Positions 46,092 through 58,076 of a stretch of 64,000 bases of DNA are shown here, piece after piece; the stretch's first letter is position 1, and each line of letters begins with the position of its first letter. Origin of the DNA: Rhodospirillales bacterium (GTDB taxonomy: Bacteria > Pseudomonadota > Alphaproteobacteria > Rhodospirillales > UBA2165); assembly GCA_022823235.1 (NCBI GenBank), contig JAJDXO010000043.1:46421-110420 (forward strand), read 5' to 3'. Under the pieces are notes generated by a model. That model did not search any database and was not told the DNA's origin. It saw only the letters and a list, made by a program, of their open reading frames with translations. The translations under genes were made by a program, and so were the position numbers.

Positions 46092-46440
46092 TAGGGTCCG
46101 TACTCAATTGGGGGATTCCCGTTTTTGCGCCTCCCTCACCCTGTCCCCCTGACGGGGGCGAGGGCTAAGAGAAAACCCCCTCCCCCTTGACCTACTCCGC
46201 CGAAGTAGCCTTCGGCTACGAAGGCTGGAACGGGGGAGGGTTGGGGTGGGGGTGAAGATGAGGGTGGGGTGAAACGACAATCCCCCTCACCCAGCCCACC
46301 GGACCGGCTCCGCCGGCCGGAGGACAGGCATGGCTAGGCTCGCTTCGCTCGCCAAGCCTCCGCGTCCCTCTCCCTCCAGGGGAGAGGGGATTTTGTGCCG
46401 CGCCGTCCTCGTCGCCGCAACACTCGTAGGGCGGCTCAAT
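46092..46440. repeat. Family 1 repeat, long copy d, with internal insertions
   Basis: The 374-base gap after hldE is mostly this element. It shares its outer ends with the copy at 63715: GGGTCCG near the start, GGGGATTCCCG, and TTGTGCCGCGCCGT at the end. The second hairpin (CCCTCCCCCTTGA...CGGGGGAGGG) is split in its loop by about 40 bases containing GCCTTCGGCTACGAAGGC. A second extra stretch near 46298-46332 replaces AGCTACGG. No gene is seen. Confidence 0.85.
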
Positions 46441-46452
46441 CGAGCCCGGACC

Positions 46453-48393
46453 CTAACCGCCCGCCGAAGAGAGCCTGTCGAACAATCGCCTGAAGAAGCC
46501 GGGCCGGTCCTGGGCGGTCTCCGCCGCCGGGAACAGCACCCGGGACGGCATGCCCTCGTGCGCCGCCATCATAACCGCCCGCCAGAGCCTCGCGGCGTCA
46601 CGGCCCCCGGTGACGCCGCGCATCGGCGCGCCATCGTCATTCCCCAGCCAGACACCGGCGACGAAATCGGCGGTGTAGCCGACGAACCAGGCATCGCGGA
46701 AATTCTGGGAAGTCCCGGTTTTGCCCGCGGCGGGGCGGTCCAGTCGCGCCGCCCGGCCAGTGCCTTCGGACACCACGCCGCCCAGCATCTCGCTCAGCGC
46801 CCGGGCATGAACCCGCTTGATCACCCTGGGCGGGCCGTCGCCCGCCCGCTCGAAAAGGATGGCCCCGCCGGGGTCGGCGACGCGCTCGACCCCATAGGGC
46901 CATACGGCGATCCCGCCGTTCGCGATGGCCGCATAGGCGCCCGTCAGCTCCAGCAGACCGACCTCGGAGGTTCCGAGCGCGATGCTGGGCGTCCGGGTGA
47001 GCCGGCTGGTGATGCCAAGGCGTTGGGCCGTGGAAATGACTTCGGCTATTCCGGCCTGCGCGGCGACCTTGGCGGCGACCGTATTGACCGAGCGGGCAAG
47101 AGCCTGACGGAGGGTCAGTTCGCCCGCGTAAGCGCCATCTATATTGCGCGGTTTCCAGCCCCCGACCTCGACCGGACCATCGACGACCACCGTGGACGGC
47201 CGCAATCCGTGTTCCAGTCCCGCCAGGTAGACGATGGGCTTGAAGGCGGAGCCCGGCTGACGCCGGGCCTGAACCGCCCGGTTGAACTGGCTCCTGCCGT
47301 AACTGCGGCCGCCGACCATCGCCCGGACGGCGCCGTCCATGGACAACACCACGACCGCGGCCTGGGAAATGCCCCGGGCCCGGCCCCTGCCGCCGATCAA
47401 ATCGGCGACCGCCCGCTCGGCCGAGCGCTGCAATCCCGTATCCAGCGTGGTCTCGACCACGAGGCTGCCGGCATCCGGACCCACATAACCGGACAATTGA
47501 TCCACCACCCAATCCGCGTAGTACAGCGCGGCGTTTTTGCGGCTTGGCGCCCGAGCGGAACCCGAGCCGCCGGATTGCGCGCGCTTATGCTGGGCGGCGG
47601 TGATCAATCCCTGTTTGCGCATGGCGGCGAGAACGACCGCTGCGCGCTTCCGCGCCGCCTTGTGGTCGCTGACCGGATTGAGCCGCGACGGCGCCTTGAG
47701 CGCGCCGACCAGCATGGCTGCCTCGTGGAGGCTCAAATGCGCCGGAGGTTTATCGAAGAAACGCCGCGACGCGGCCTCCAGACCGTAGGCGCCGGCGCCG
47801 AAGTACACCCGGTTCAGGTAAATGGTCAGAATCTGTTCCTTGGTGAAACGCTGCTCCAGCCACAGCGCCAACAGCGTTTCCTGTACCTTGCGCTTGACCG
47901 TTCGCTCGGACGTCAGAAACAGGTTTTTCGCCGCCTGCTGGGTGAGGGTGCTGCCGCCCTGACGGATGCGCCCGGCCCTGAGATTGACCGCCATGGCGCG
48001 GCCGATCCCGCGCCAGTCGACGCCGCTGTGCTCATAAAATCGGCGATCCTCGATGGCGACCAGGGCCTGGGGAAGATAGGACGGCATCTGGGAGAGCTGG
48101 ACGGTCCCGCCCCTGAACTCGCCGATCGACGCAAAGCGGGCGCCGTCGGCCGCGACCAGCGTGATGCCGGGTTTTTGATTTTGTGAAAGGGCGCCGTCGA
48201 CGGACGGCAGATCATAGGCATAGAAGGCAACCGTCCCGGCCACGATCACAACGCCCCAGATTGCGAAAGTGACGGTCCATTTCAGGCTCGACAGAAGCCG
48301 GCGGCCGCGTCGGCGAGGGGCACCGCCCTTGATTTTGCCGGGCTTGGACCCCGACTTGCGCCGCCCTTCCTGGTTTTTCCGGTTTTTCGCCAT
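46453..48393 (-). CDS. Class A penicillin-binding protein (PBP1 type)
   Basis: A 646-residue bifunctional cell-wall synthase: basic N-terminus, membrane anchor at about 36-60 (WTVTFAIWGVVIVAGTVAFYAY), glycosyltransferase domain (VAIEDRRFYEHSGVDW with catalytic Glu; QGGSTLTQQAAKNLFL; RKVQETLLALWLE; LNRVYFGAGAYGLEAAS), and transpeptidase domain with GSAFKP (SxxK), SVN, and KTGTSQNFRDAW. Shorter than PBP1a of enterobacteria and without an OB insert. Stands alone, downstream of gyrB on the same strand, separated by a repeat. Confidence 0.92.
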   Translation of the reverse strand: MAKNRKNQEGRRKSGSKPGKIKGGAPRRRGRRLLSSLKWTVTFAIWGVVIVAGTVAFYAYDLPSVDGALSQNQKPGITLVAADGARFASIGEFRGGTVQLSQMPSYLPQALVAIEDRRFYEHSGVDWRGIGRAMAVNLRAGRIRQGGSTLTQQAAKNLFLTSERTVKRKVQETLLALWLEQRFTKEQILTIYLNRVYFGAGAYGLEAASRRFFDKPPAHLSLHEAAMLVGALKAPSRLNPVSDHKAARKRAAVVLAAMRKQGLITAAQHKRAQSGGSGSARAPSRKNAALYYADWVVDQLSGYVGPDAGSLVVETTLDTGLQRSAERAVADLIGGRGRARGISQAAVVVLSMDGAVRAMVGGRSYGRSQFNRAVQARRQPGSAFKPIVYLAGLEHGLRPSTVVVDGPVEVGGWKPRNIDGAYAGELTLRQALARSVNTVAAKVAAQAGIAEVISTAQRLGITSRLTRTPSIALGTSEVGLLELTGAYAAIANGGIAVWPYGVERVADPGGAILFERAGDGPPRVIKRVHARALSEMLGGVVSEGTGRAARLDRPAAGKTGTSQNFRDAWFVGYTADFVAGVWLGNDDGAPMRGVTGGRDAARLWRAVMMAAHEGMPSRVLFPAAETAQDRPGFFRRLFDRLSSAGG

Positions 48394-48530
48394 GACGCCG
48401 CACTTTCGAAGTCCCGCGTTAGCAATTGGTTAACAAGGAAATGCGGCGGAAATCCGGCCTAAATGCGACCAGATTCGGGCTCGCGGCCGAGGATGTCGCG
48501 GCGGGCCGCCGGGCCTCGGCCATAACGCGG

Positions 48531-48633
48531 TTGTTGTTATGTTATCGTCATGCCCGGACTTGATCCGGGCATCCACGCCTGGCGGTCACCGCTACACGTG
48601 GATGGCCGGGTCCGGGCCCGGCCATGACGCAAT
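48531..48633. repeat. Family 2 repeat, copy c
   Basis: Same double hairpin as at 33549: ATGCCCGGA/TCCGGGCAT and ATGGCCGGG/CCCGGCCAT with GACGCAATT outer end and the shared upstream TTGTTATGTT. It lies just after the gyrB stop codon and fills most of that gap. Confidence 0.92.
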
Positions 48634-48650
48634 TCAATCGAGGCCGGACC

Positions 48651-51119
<2,469 letters not shown>

Positions 51120-51135
51120 CTAAGGTTCCGGGTGA

Positions 51136-52311
51136 TTACCCGCATTCGGTGATCGAACCGGGGGAAACATCGAAAAACCGGGCCGTGCCGCGCCACGCGT
51201 CGAACATCCCGGCGTCCGTCCCGGTCATCCAGGCCTGCGCATTCAGGGCGCCCAGGCGGCCGAAGAGGGCGGCCCGCCTGGTTTCGTCCAAATGGGCCGC
51301 CACCTCGTCGAGGAGCAGCAGGGGCGCAAAGCCCCGGTCTTCCGACTGCATCCTGGCGGCGCCGAGGACCAGCGTGATCAGCAGCCCCTTTTGTTCGCCC
51401 GTGGAGCACTCGGCGGCGGGCCGGCCGTGGCCGGCATGACGAACCACGAGATCGCTCCGGTGCGGCCCCACGCCGGTGCCGGCCTGTTCGCTGTCCCTCG
51501 CCCCGTTCTCCCTAAGGCGCTCGCGAAACCGGTCCTCGACCTCGAGCGCCGGCGCTTCGTCCAGCCACGCTTCGAGATCGCCGGCCATGGCGATTTCGGC
51601 GTCGGGAAACGGCCCGTCATCGACCCGGCAATGGGCCGACAGCCTGGCCACCGCCTCCCGGCGGCGGGCAGCCACGGCAACGCCGTGACGCACCATCGAA
51701 TCCTCCACCGAGGCCAGCCAGTCCGTGTCCCGCACCCCCTCGCGAAGAAGCTTGTTCCGGCTTCTCAGCGCGTGGTCGTAAGCGTTCACCGGGCCCGCGT
51801 GATCCCCATCCAGGCCGTAGATGATCCGGTCCACGAACCGGCGCCGCCCGCCCGCGCCCTCGTTGAACAGGCGGTCCATTTGCGGCGTCAGCCATTGCAC
51901 GGCGGTCAGACGGGCGAGATCGCTCTGGGATTTGACGGAGTCGCCGTCGATTCTGACCTCGCGCTTCTCCCGGCCGCCGTCGGCGTCTGGACGGCAGCCG
52001 GTCCCCACGTCGTAGGTGCCGCCGTCGATCTCGAGCCTGGCCGCCACGCCCCAGACCCGGTCATCGGCTGCCTCGTCCGGGCGCCGCCGGGTGACTTCGG
52101 CCAGTCTGGCGCGCCGCAAGCCCCGGCCCGGCGCCAAAAACGAGAGCGCCTCGAGAATATTCGTTTTCCCCGCGCCGTTGGGACCGGTCAGAACGACCGG
52201 ACGGGAATCGGTCCGAATGCGCGCCGACGGGTAGGATCTGAAATCGGTCAATGAAAGCCGGGTAACCGCCAGCCTCGGGACGGAAGCCTCGTCGGCCCGC
52301 GGTGAGGACAT
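51136..52311 (-). CDS. recF: Recombination mediator RecF
   Basis: A 391-residue SMC-like ATPase that helps load RecA at gaps. Walker A GPNGAGKTNILEALSFL, arginine-rich GRGLRRARL, RLTAVQWLTPQMDRLFNEG, signature-like STGEQKGLLI and Walker B LLLLDEVAAHLD. ATG 52311 is chosen; a GTG ten codons earlier is possible. The gap to dnaN is 31 bases, so it is probably co-transcribed with it. Confidence 0.93.
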   Translation of the reverse strand: MSSPRADEASVPRLAVTRLSLTDFRSYPSARIRTDSRPVVLTGPNGAGKTNILEALSFLAPGRGLRRARLAEVTRRRPDEAADDRVWGVAARLEIDGGTYDVGTGCRPDADGGREKREVRIDGDSVKSQSDLARLTAVQWLTPQMDRLFNEGAGGRRRFVDRIIYGLDGDHAGPVNAYDHALRSRNKLLREGVRDTDWLASVEDSMVRHGVAVAARRREAVARLSAHCRVDDGPFPDAEIAMAGDLEAWLDEAPALEVEDRFRERLRENGARDSEQAGTGVGPHRSDLVVRHAGHGRPAAECSTGEQKGLLITLVLGAARMQSEDRGFAPLLLLDEVAAHLDETRRAALFGRLGALNAQAWMTGTDAGMFDAWRGTARFFDVSPGSITECG

Positions 52312-52342
52312 ATGCGAACGGCTGCCGATGTGCACCCGCACC

Positions 52343-53461
52343 CTAGACCCGCATGGGCATCAGCACATAGAGGGCGCTGGTGTCCTCGGGATCCTGCACC
52401 AGAGTCGGCGAAGCGGCGTCGGCCATCATGAAGGTCGCCGACTCTCCGTCGATCTGCTGGGCAATGTCCAACAGGTACCGGGAATTGAAGCCGATCTCGA
52501 TATCGGACGACTCGTACCCGATGGGCAGTTCTTCGGTCGCCGAGTCGTTTTCCGGACTGTTGGCCGACAGGACGAGGTTTCCCTTGGAAACTGCCAGCTT
52601 CACCGCGCGGGACTTTTCGGACGAAATCGCGGACACCCGGTCCACCGCGTCGGCGAAGGTCCTGCAATCGACCACCATGGACTTGTCGTTCCCCGCCGGA
52701 ATGACCCGGTCATAGTCGGGAAAAGTGCCGTCGATGAGTTTGGACGACAGAACCGCGCCATCGAAGGTGAAGCGAATCTTGGTATCGGAGAGCGCCACCT
52801 GAACGTCGGTTTCGGTTTCGTCGATCAGCTTGCGAAGCTCGGCAACGGTCTTTCGGGGCACGATCACGCCCGGCATGCCCGAGGCGCCGTCCGGCAACGG
52901 CAGTTCCACGCTCGCCAGGCGGTGCCCGTCGGTCGCCACCGCGCGAAGCACGGCGACGCCGTCCCGCTCGGACTCGTGGAGATAAATGCCGTTCAGATAA
53001 TAACGGGTCTCTTCCGTCGAGATGGCGAACCGGGTCCGATCGACCAGCGTCCTCAAATCCCCGGCGGATACGGAAAAGCTGTGCGGCATATCACCGTCGG
53101 CCATCACCGGAAAATCCTCGGTCGGCAGGCAGGTCAGGGAAAACCGCGACCGTCCCGACGTCAGGGTCAACTGGCCGTCATCGCCGGTGCAGTCCAATTC
53201 GATTTGCGCGCCCTCGGGAAGCTTGCGCACGATATCGAACATGGTATGCGCCGGCGCCGTGGTCGATCCGGGCGCCGCCACGTCGGCGTCCACCGTTTCG
53301 ACGATTTCGATGTCCATATCGGTGGCGTTCAGGCTGAGTTGCCCGTCCGGGGCCTCGAATTTCACGTTTGACAGGATGGGGATCGTGTTCCGGCGCTCGA
53401 CGACACTCTGCACGTGGGTGAGGACTTTCAGCAGCTGTCCGCGCTCGATGGTGATTTTCAT
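52343..53461 (-). CDS. dnaN: DNA polymerase III beta sliding clamp
   Basis: A 372-residue clamp, normal length. Begins MKITIERGQLLKVLTHVQSVVERRNTIPILSNV and ends with the conserved LYVLMPMRV. The middle parts SFSVSAGDLRTLVDRT, RYYLNGIYLH, ATDGHRLA and GTFPDYDRVIP are all standard. A 269-base gap separates it from dnaA; an ACTATA (53605-53610; TATAGT on the coding strand) may be a -10 box. Confidence 0.97.
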   Translation of the reverse strand: MKITIERGQLLKVLTHVQSVVERRNTIPILSNVKFEAPDGQLSLNATDMDIEIVETVDADVAAPGSTTAPAHTMFDIVRKLPEGAQIELDCTGDDGQLTLTSGRSRFSLTCLPTEDFPVMADGDMPHSFSVSAGDLRTLVDRTRFAISTEETRYYLNGIYLHESERDGVAVLRAVATDGHRLASVELPLPDGASGMPGVIVPRKTVAELRKLIDETETDVQVALSDTKIRFTFDGAVLSSKLIDGTFPDYDRVIPAGNDKSMVVDCRTFADAVDRVSAISSEKSRAVKLAVSKGNLVLSANSPENDSATEELPIGYESSDIEIGFNSRYLLDIAQQIDGESATFMMADAASPTLVQDPEDTSALYVLMPMRV

Positions 53462-53730
53462 GGGCTCGTTTCGACCTGCTTTGCTTCGTCGGCGTTTCCC
53501 CGAGGACGATTCCGGTGGCGAGAGTTCCGGCGCGAAAAGACGCCGGAATCGGCCGAAAATCGGTGAAGTCGGGCGCTCGGGAGGCGCCGAATCGGAATCG
53601 AATTACTATAACAGAATTTCGCCGGGACCGAAGCTAATTTCGCCGCGCCGCGCCCGGGCTAAGTCTCTGATATACATGCACGAATCAGAAATCCGGCATC
53701 GCGCGGCCCCGGCCCGGCCGGAAAACCGCT

Positions 53731-55128
53731 CTAACCCTCGAGCATTCGCCGAAGCAGCTCCACATCCTCCGCGAACGAGCCGTCTTTTTCGCGGAGTTCG
53801 TCGACCTTTCGGACCGCGTGCATGACCGTGGTGTGGTCGCGTCCGCCGAACTTGCGGCCGATTTCCGGCAACGAGCGGGATGTCAGCTGTTTGGCCAGAT
53901 ACATGGCCACCTGCCGCGGACGAGCCACGGAACGGGCGCGCCGGGCCGAGTGCATGTCCGAGACACGGATGTTGAAATGTTCCGCCACCCGCTTTTGAAT
54001 TTCCTCTATGGTCACGCGCCGGTCATTGGCCCGGAGCAGGTCGTGGAGAACGTCCTGAGTGGTCTCCAGGGTCAAATCCCGGCCCACCAGCTGGGTGTGC
54101 GCGGCGACCCGGTTGAGCGCCCCCTCGAGCTCCCGGACGTTCGACGTGATCTTGTGGGCAAGAAACTCCAGCACCTTGGGCGGCGCCGAGATTTTCATCT
54201 GCTCGGCCTTGGTTTCCAGGATGGCCAGCCGAAGCTCGTAGGTGGTGGCATGGATATCGGCCACCAGACCGCAATTGAGCCGTGACTTCAGGCGCTCCTC
54301 CACGCCTTCGAGGTCGGAGGGCGACTTGTCGGCGGACAGGATGATCTGGCGGCCCTGATCGACAAGCGCGTTGAAGGTATGGAAAAACTCCTCCTGGGTC
54401 GCGTCGCGGCCGCCGATGAATTGCACGTCGTCGATCATCAGCACGTCGACGGACCGAAACTGCTCCTTGAAATCGACGGTGTTCTGTTCGCGAAGCGCCC
54501 GAACGAACCGGTACATGAACTTTTCGGCCGACAGATACATCACCGTCCGGTTTGGATCCCGCTCGACGATATCCCAGGCGATCGCATGCATCAGATGGGT
54601 CTTGCCGAGGCCGACGCCGCCATAGAGGAACAACGGATTGAACGGCACCGACGCCGCTTCGGCGACCCGGCGGGCCGCCGCATAAGCGAATTCATTCGGC
54701 TTGCCGACGACGAAATTCGGGAAAGTGAACCGGGGGTCGAGGGGCGCGGAGATTTCTCCCGGCGCCACCATGCCCCGCGCCTGCCTGGCATCCGAGGATG
54801 TCCGGGCGGTGGCGGCGACGGCTCTCGGGGAAGCCGGTTCCTCGCCGGAATCCGTATCCGAGCCCGGCTGAATGGAGATATCGACGGACTTGATGCCGGG
54901 ATTCTCGCCGGCCCACAAATCCCGCAGACGCTCACCGTAATTGGCGACCACCCAGTCGCGCATGAAACGGCTCGGCACGGCGATCCGCACCTCGGAACCG
55001 CTGATCTCCCGGACCCGGAGCGGCTTCAGCCAATTTTCATATGCCGTTTCACCGATTTCGGCCTTGAGACGGCTGCTTACGCGATACCACTGATTTTCCA
55101 GAAGACGTTCGTCGGAATTGGTGCCCAT
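53731..55128 (-). CDS. dnaA: Chromosomal replication initiator DnaA
   Basis: A 465-residue replication initiator. Domain I (WYRVSSRLKAEIGETAYENWLKPLR), a Ser/Glu/Ala-rich domain II linker at about 85-130, domain III AAA+ core (LFLYGGVGLGKTHLMHAI Walker A; VLMIDDVQFIGG Walker B), and domain IV DNA-binding helix-turn-helix with FGGRDHTTVMHAVRKV. The start at MGTNSDERLLENQW is used; an in-frame codon 24 residues upstream is less likely. First gene of the dnaA-dnaN-recF-gyrB run. Confidence 0.96.
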   Translation of the reverse strand: MGTNSDERLLENQWYRVSSRLKAEIGETAYENWLKPLRVREISGSEVRIAVPSRFMRDWVVANYGERLRDLWAGENPGIKSVDISIQPGSDTDSGEEPASPRAVAATARTSSDARQARGMVAPGEISAPLDPRFTFPNFVVGKPNEFAYAAARRVAEAASVPFNPLFLYGGVGLGKTHLMHAIAWDIVERDPNRTVMYLSAEKFMYRFVRALREQNTVDFKEQFRSVDVLMIDDVQFIGGRDATQEEFFHTFNALVDQGRQIILSADKSPSDLEGVEERLKSRLNCGLVADIHATTYELRLAILETKAEQMKISAPPKVLEFLAHKITSNVRELEGALNRVAAHTQLVGRDLTLETTQDVLHDLLRANDRRVTIEEIQKRVAEHFNIRVSDMHSARRARSVARPRQVAMYLAKQLTSRSLPEIGRKFGGRDHTTVMHAVRKVDELREKDGSFAEDVELLRRMLEG

Positions 55129-55669
55129 GTTCTTGCCAGCCCAACAAATCGAATGCGCCAAGAAGGGTCGATACTGACCGCTTCGATTCGTTCGGATCAC
55201 GCCTTGCGGCGATTTCCTAATTCAACCCAGAGGCAATTCGAAAAGGATATTGCCCCCCAGCGAGTATTCCCCCACCGACACGGTCCCTCACCCCGAGACC
55301 TTATCGTCATTTCACTTTGGCCAACCGAAATTTGGCGAGAATTTTTATTGGTTTTTTATTTTCCCCTGGATGTCAAAATTAGACGAATTCTTTTCTTCGC
55401 TCAATTTTTCAGAGAAATTGTTTCCCCATTTAAATTGAACACGCCGCCTTTCCTGGATTTCGATTGAAGACCGGCGCAAGGTGTGCGCGCCGAGCCAAGA
55501 TGGACTGTACTCGCCTCAAAATTTCGATTCAACAGGACTGAATAGAGAACGTCGAAAATAATCTTCTTGACTCAATTCGAGTCGTTCCGATTCGCCCTTC
55601 GGAAGAAGTCCGGGCACGAAAAAGGCCGCATTGGAAGAATGCGGCCTAACCGTTTGAATCCGTTACCGG
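55129..55669. other. Intergenic region between dnaA and rpsT
   Basis: A 541-base gap with no gene. The middle (about 55325-55445) is strongly AT-rich, with runs of T on both sides of TTTAAATT, and could be a melting region or promoter area. No perfect DnaA box (TTATCCACA) was found here; TTATCGTCA at about 55301 is the nearest. The rpsT terminator occupies 55619-55646. Confidence 0.6.
55619..55646 (-). terminator. Intrinsic terminator after rpsT
   Basis: On the minus strand, AGGCCGCATT, short loop, AATGCGGCCT followed by TTTTTCG: a 10-bp perfect stem and T-run, 24 bases after the rpsT stop. Confidence 0.9.
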
Positions 55670-55936
55670 CTACGCCGGCATCGACTTGATGCGGGCCGAC
55701 AGGCGCGACAATTTTCGCGATGCGGTGTTCTTGTGGATGATGCCCTTCTGCGCGCTCCGCATGAGTTGGGGCTCCACGGCCTTCAGCGCGTCCGTGGCGG
55801 CGACGGCATCACCGCTCTCGATGGCTGCCTCGACCTTCTTCACGTATGTCCGCATACGGCTGAGCCGCGACCGGTTCACCTGGGAGCGGCGTCCAATTTG
55901 ACGAATTCGTTTCTTAGCCGATTGATGGTTGGCCAT
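55670..55936 (-). CDS. rpsT: 30S ribosomal protein S20
   Basis: An 88-residue ribosomal protein: [39 protein letters not shown], then [35 protein letters not shown]. Start at MANHQS, the usual N-terminus; an ATG six codons upstream is not family-like. It binds 16S rRNA in early assembly. Neighbour of dnaA, as in many alphaproteobacteria. Confidence 0.97.
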   Translation of the reverse strand: MANHQSAKKRIRQIGRRSQVNRSRLSRMRTYVKKVEAAIESGDAVAATDALKAVEPQLMRSAQKGIIHKNTASRKLSRLSARIKSMPA

Positions 55937-56029
55937 GAATATTTCTCTTTGCATGCATCTGTTCGTCGAAGGGCGCGGTTATAGTGGCGCGCACCCCCGG
56001 CGTCAACACCGCAGGCCGCGGAATTTCGG

Positions 56030-56398
56030 TTATTCCCGGCGGCTGGGAGAAAGGGTGAACTGGACCACGACCCGCCGGGTTCCGGAGGCCCGGACCGATA
56101 GCTGCAGGGCCTCGCCTTCGCGAACGAACCGGCCGGGTCCGGCGGGCCGCCAGCCAAGCGCCGGAAGCGATTCCGCATAAAAGGCGCTCACCCGCGAAGC
56201 CGGCGCCGGCGCGGTCGCGGACACGGTTACGATCCGTCCCGCGGGCGTGTCGAAGACGGTCTCCGCCCCGGCGCTTGGCTCCAGACCCGGCATCACGGGG
56301 ATGTCTTCGGTGCCGGGGAGAAAACCCTGCGCCGTCGCCGCCCCCGTCCAGATCATCTGGAGCAGGACGCAGACCGCGAATTTGCCGCTCAAGGCCAT
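56030..56398 (-). CDS. Hypothetical secreted protein
   Basis: A 122-residue protein with a signal peptide (FAVCVLLQMIWTGAATAQG, cleavage after AQ or ATA). The mature part, FDTPAGRIVTVSATAPAPASRVSAFYAESLPALGWRP followed by GEALQLSVRASGTRRVVVQFTLSPS, resembles a small alpha/beta domain with an FYxESLPxLGW helix, seen in several short periplasmic proteins of unknown role. I do not recognise a named family with certainty. It lies between mutM and rpsT on their strand, 14 bases after mutM. Confidence 0.65.
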   Translation of the reverse strand: MALSGKFAVCVLLQMIWTGAATAQGFLPGTEDIPVMPGLEPSAGAETVFDTPAGRIVTVSATAPAPASRVSAFYAESLPALGWRPAGPGRFVREGEALQLSVRASGTRRVVVQFTLSPSRRE

Positions 56399-56412
56399 GG
56401 TTACGCTTCTAC

Positions 56413-57252
56413 TCACCGTTGGCGCCGGGAGCAATAGAAGGTTGAGCGCCCGGATTGAACCAACCGCCGGATTCCGCCGGTGCGGGCCACGTCGCAATCA
56501 CAATCGGGACAGGCTTGGCCCTCTCGATCATATACCTTGAAGCCGTGCTGGAAGTAACCGAGGCGGCCGTCCGGCGCGGCGTGATCGCGAAGGGAAGAGC
56601 CGCCGGCCGCGATCGCCTCAAGCAACGTCTCCCGGATCGCGGCCGCCAGACGTCCGGCCCGCTTGCCGGGGACGGTCCCCGCCCGGCGCTTGGGCGATAT
56701 GCCCGACCGGTACAGGCTTTCGCAGACGTAGATGTTGCCGAGCCCGGCGACCACCCGCTGATCGAGCAGGGCCATTTTGATCGGCCCGCGTTTGCCGGCG
56801 AGAGCCGCATCCAGCGTCACGGCATCGAAGCGGTTTCCCAACGGATCGGGTCCCAGATGGGAGAACAGTTTGTGATCATCCAGTTTTTCGGTCTCAACCA
56901 GGGCCATGAGCCCGAAGCGGCGGGGATCGCAAAACCGGACGGCGCCCGTATCCAGCTCGAAATCCACGTGGTCATGAGGCCCCGGCGGCGGCAGGCCGTC
57001 GCCGAAAACGGCCATGCGTCCCGACATGCCCAGGTGGATGACGAGCGTCCACCCGTCATCCAATGCGGCGAGGATGTACTTGGCCCGCCGTCCCAAATGC
57101 AAAATCCGGCGGTTTTCAAGGCGCGCCGCCATACGGTCCGGAAAGGGAATTCTGAGGTCCCGGCGCCGGACGACGGCGCGCGAGATCGATGCGCCTTCCA
57201 TCGCCGGCGCCAACCCCCGGCACACGGTTTCAACTTCGGGCAGTTCGGGCAT
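56413..57252 (-). CDS. mutM: Formamidopyrimidine-DNA glycosylase
   Basis: A 279-residue 8-oxoguanine glycosylase/AP lyase. The catalytic P2 and E3 of PELPEVETV are present, as is K58 (GRRAKYIL), with [10 protein letters not shown] and [19 protein letters not shown] (helix-two-turn-helix). The C-terminal zinc finger is odd: C248, C251 and C274 are there, but the fourth Cys position is R277 (FYCSRRQR); an extra C253 lies in CPDCDC and could stand in. Start ATG 57252. Divergent from ubiE with 45 bases between. Confidence 0.92.
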   Translation of the reverse strand: MPELPEVETVCRGLAPAMEGASISRAVVRRRDLRIPFPDRMAARLENRRILHLGRRAKYILAALDDGWTLVIHLGMSGRMAVFGDGLPPPGPHDHVDFELDTGAVRFCDPRRFGLMALVETEKLDDHKLFSHLGPDPLGNRFDAVTLDAALAGKRGPIKMALLDQRVVAGLGNIYVCESLYRSGISPKRRAGTVPGKRAGRLAAAIRETLLEAIAAGGSSLRDHAAPDGRLGYFQHGFKVYDREGQACPDCDCDVARTGGIRRLVQSGRSTFYCSRRQR

Positions 57253-57297
57253 GGCAACAAAGTAGCGGTTTCCGGCGGCTTCCGCTATGGTCCGCTC

Positions 57298-58074
57298 ATG
57301 GCCAAGCAACCACCTGGGACTCAAGGAGAATCCGCCTCCGGGCGGACCGCATCGTTCGGCTTTCGGGATGTCGGCGCCGATGAAAAGCCGGGAATGGTGC
57401 GGGCCGTCTTCGACAGCGTTTCCGCCCGATACGATCTGATGAACGATCTGATGAGCGGCGGCATCCACCGGCTGTGGAAGGGCGCGCTGGTCGATCGGGC
57501 CAAGCCCCGGCCCGGGGCCCACCTGCTGGATGTGGGCGGGGGAACCGGCGACATCGCCTTCAGGTTTCTCGAGCGGGGCGGCGGCTCGGTGACGGTCTGC
57601 GACATCAACCGCAACATGCTGGAGGCGGGAAGGGACCGGGGTCTCGACCATGGGGTCCTCAGCGAGGTCGACTGGATCTGCGGCGATGCCGAACAACTGC
57701 CGATCGCCGACGGATCGGTCGAGACGTTCGCCACCGCATTCTGTTTTCGCAATGTCACCGATCTGCCGGCGGCGCTGTCGGAAGCCAGGCGCGTCCTGAG
57801 ACCCGGCGGACGGTTTCTATGCCTGGAGTTCAGCCATGTGATCCTGCCGGTCCTGTCGGAACTCTATGACGCTTATTCCTTCCGTGTGCTGCCGGCGCTC
57901 GGGGAACTGGTCGCCGACGACCGGGAGGCGTATCGGTACCTCGCGGAGAGCATTCGCCGCTTCCCCGGCCAGGCGGAATACGAAACCATGATCCGGGCGG
58001 CCGGCCTCGACATGGTAAAACACACGAACCTCTCGGGCGGGATTGCCGCCATCCACGAGGGTTGGCGGATTTAA
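57298..58074 (+). CDS. ubiE: Demethylmenaquinone/ubiquinone C-methyltransferase
   Basis: A 258-residue SAM-dependent C-methyltransferase of ubiquinone synthesis. Motifs: [43 protein letters not shown] (SAM site), [39 protein letters not shown] and [15 protein letters not shown] at the C-terminus. Start ATG 57298 (MAKQPPG). ubiB follows directly, a standard pair. Confidence 0.95.
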   Translation: MAKQPPGTQGESASGRTASFGFRDVGADEKPGMVRAVFDSVSARYDLMNDLMSGGIHRLWKGALVDRAKPRPGAHLLDVGGGTGDIAFRFLERGGGSVTVCDINRNMLEAGRDRGLDHGVLSEVDWICGDAEQLPIADGSVETFATAFCFRNVTDLPAALSEARRVLRPGGRFLCLEFSHVILPVLSELYDAYSFRVLPALGELVADDREAYRYLAESIRRFPGQAEYETMIRAAGLDMVKHTNLSGGIAAIHEGWRI

Positions 58075-58076
58075 TC

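Noticed and set aside
55129..55669. Annotating oriC between dnaA and rpsT
   Set aside because: AT-rich but without recognisable DnaA boxes; kept only as a described gap.
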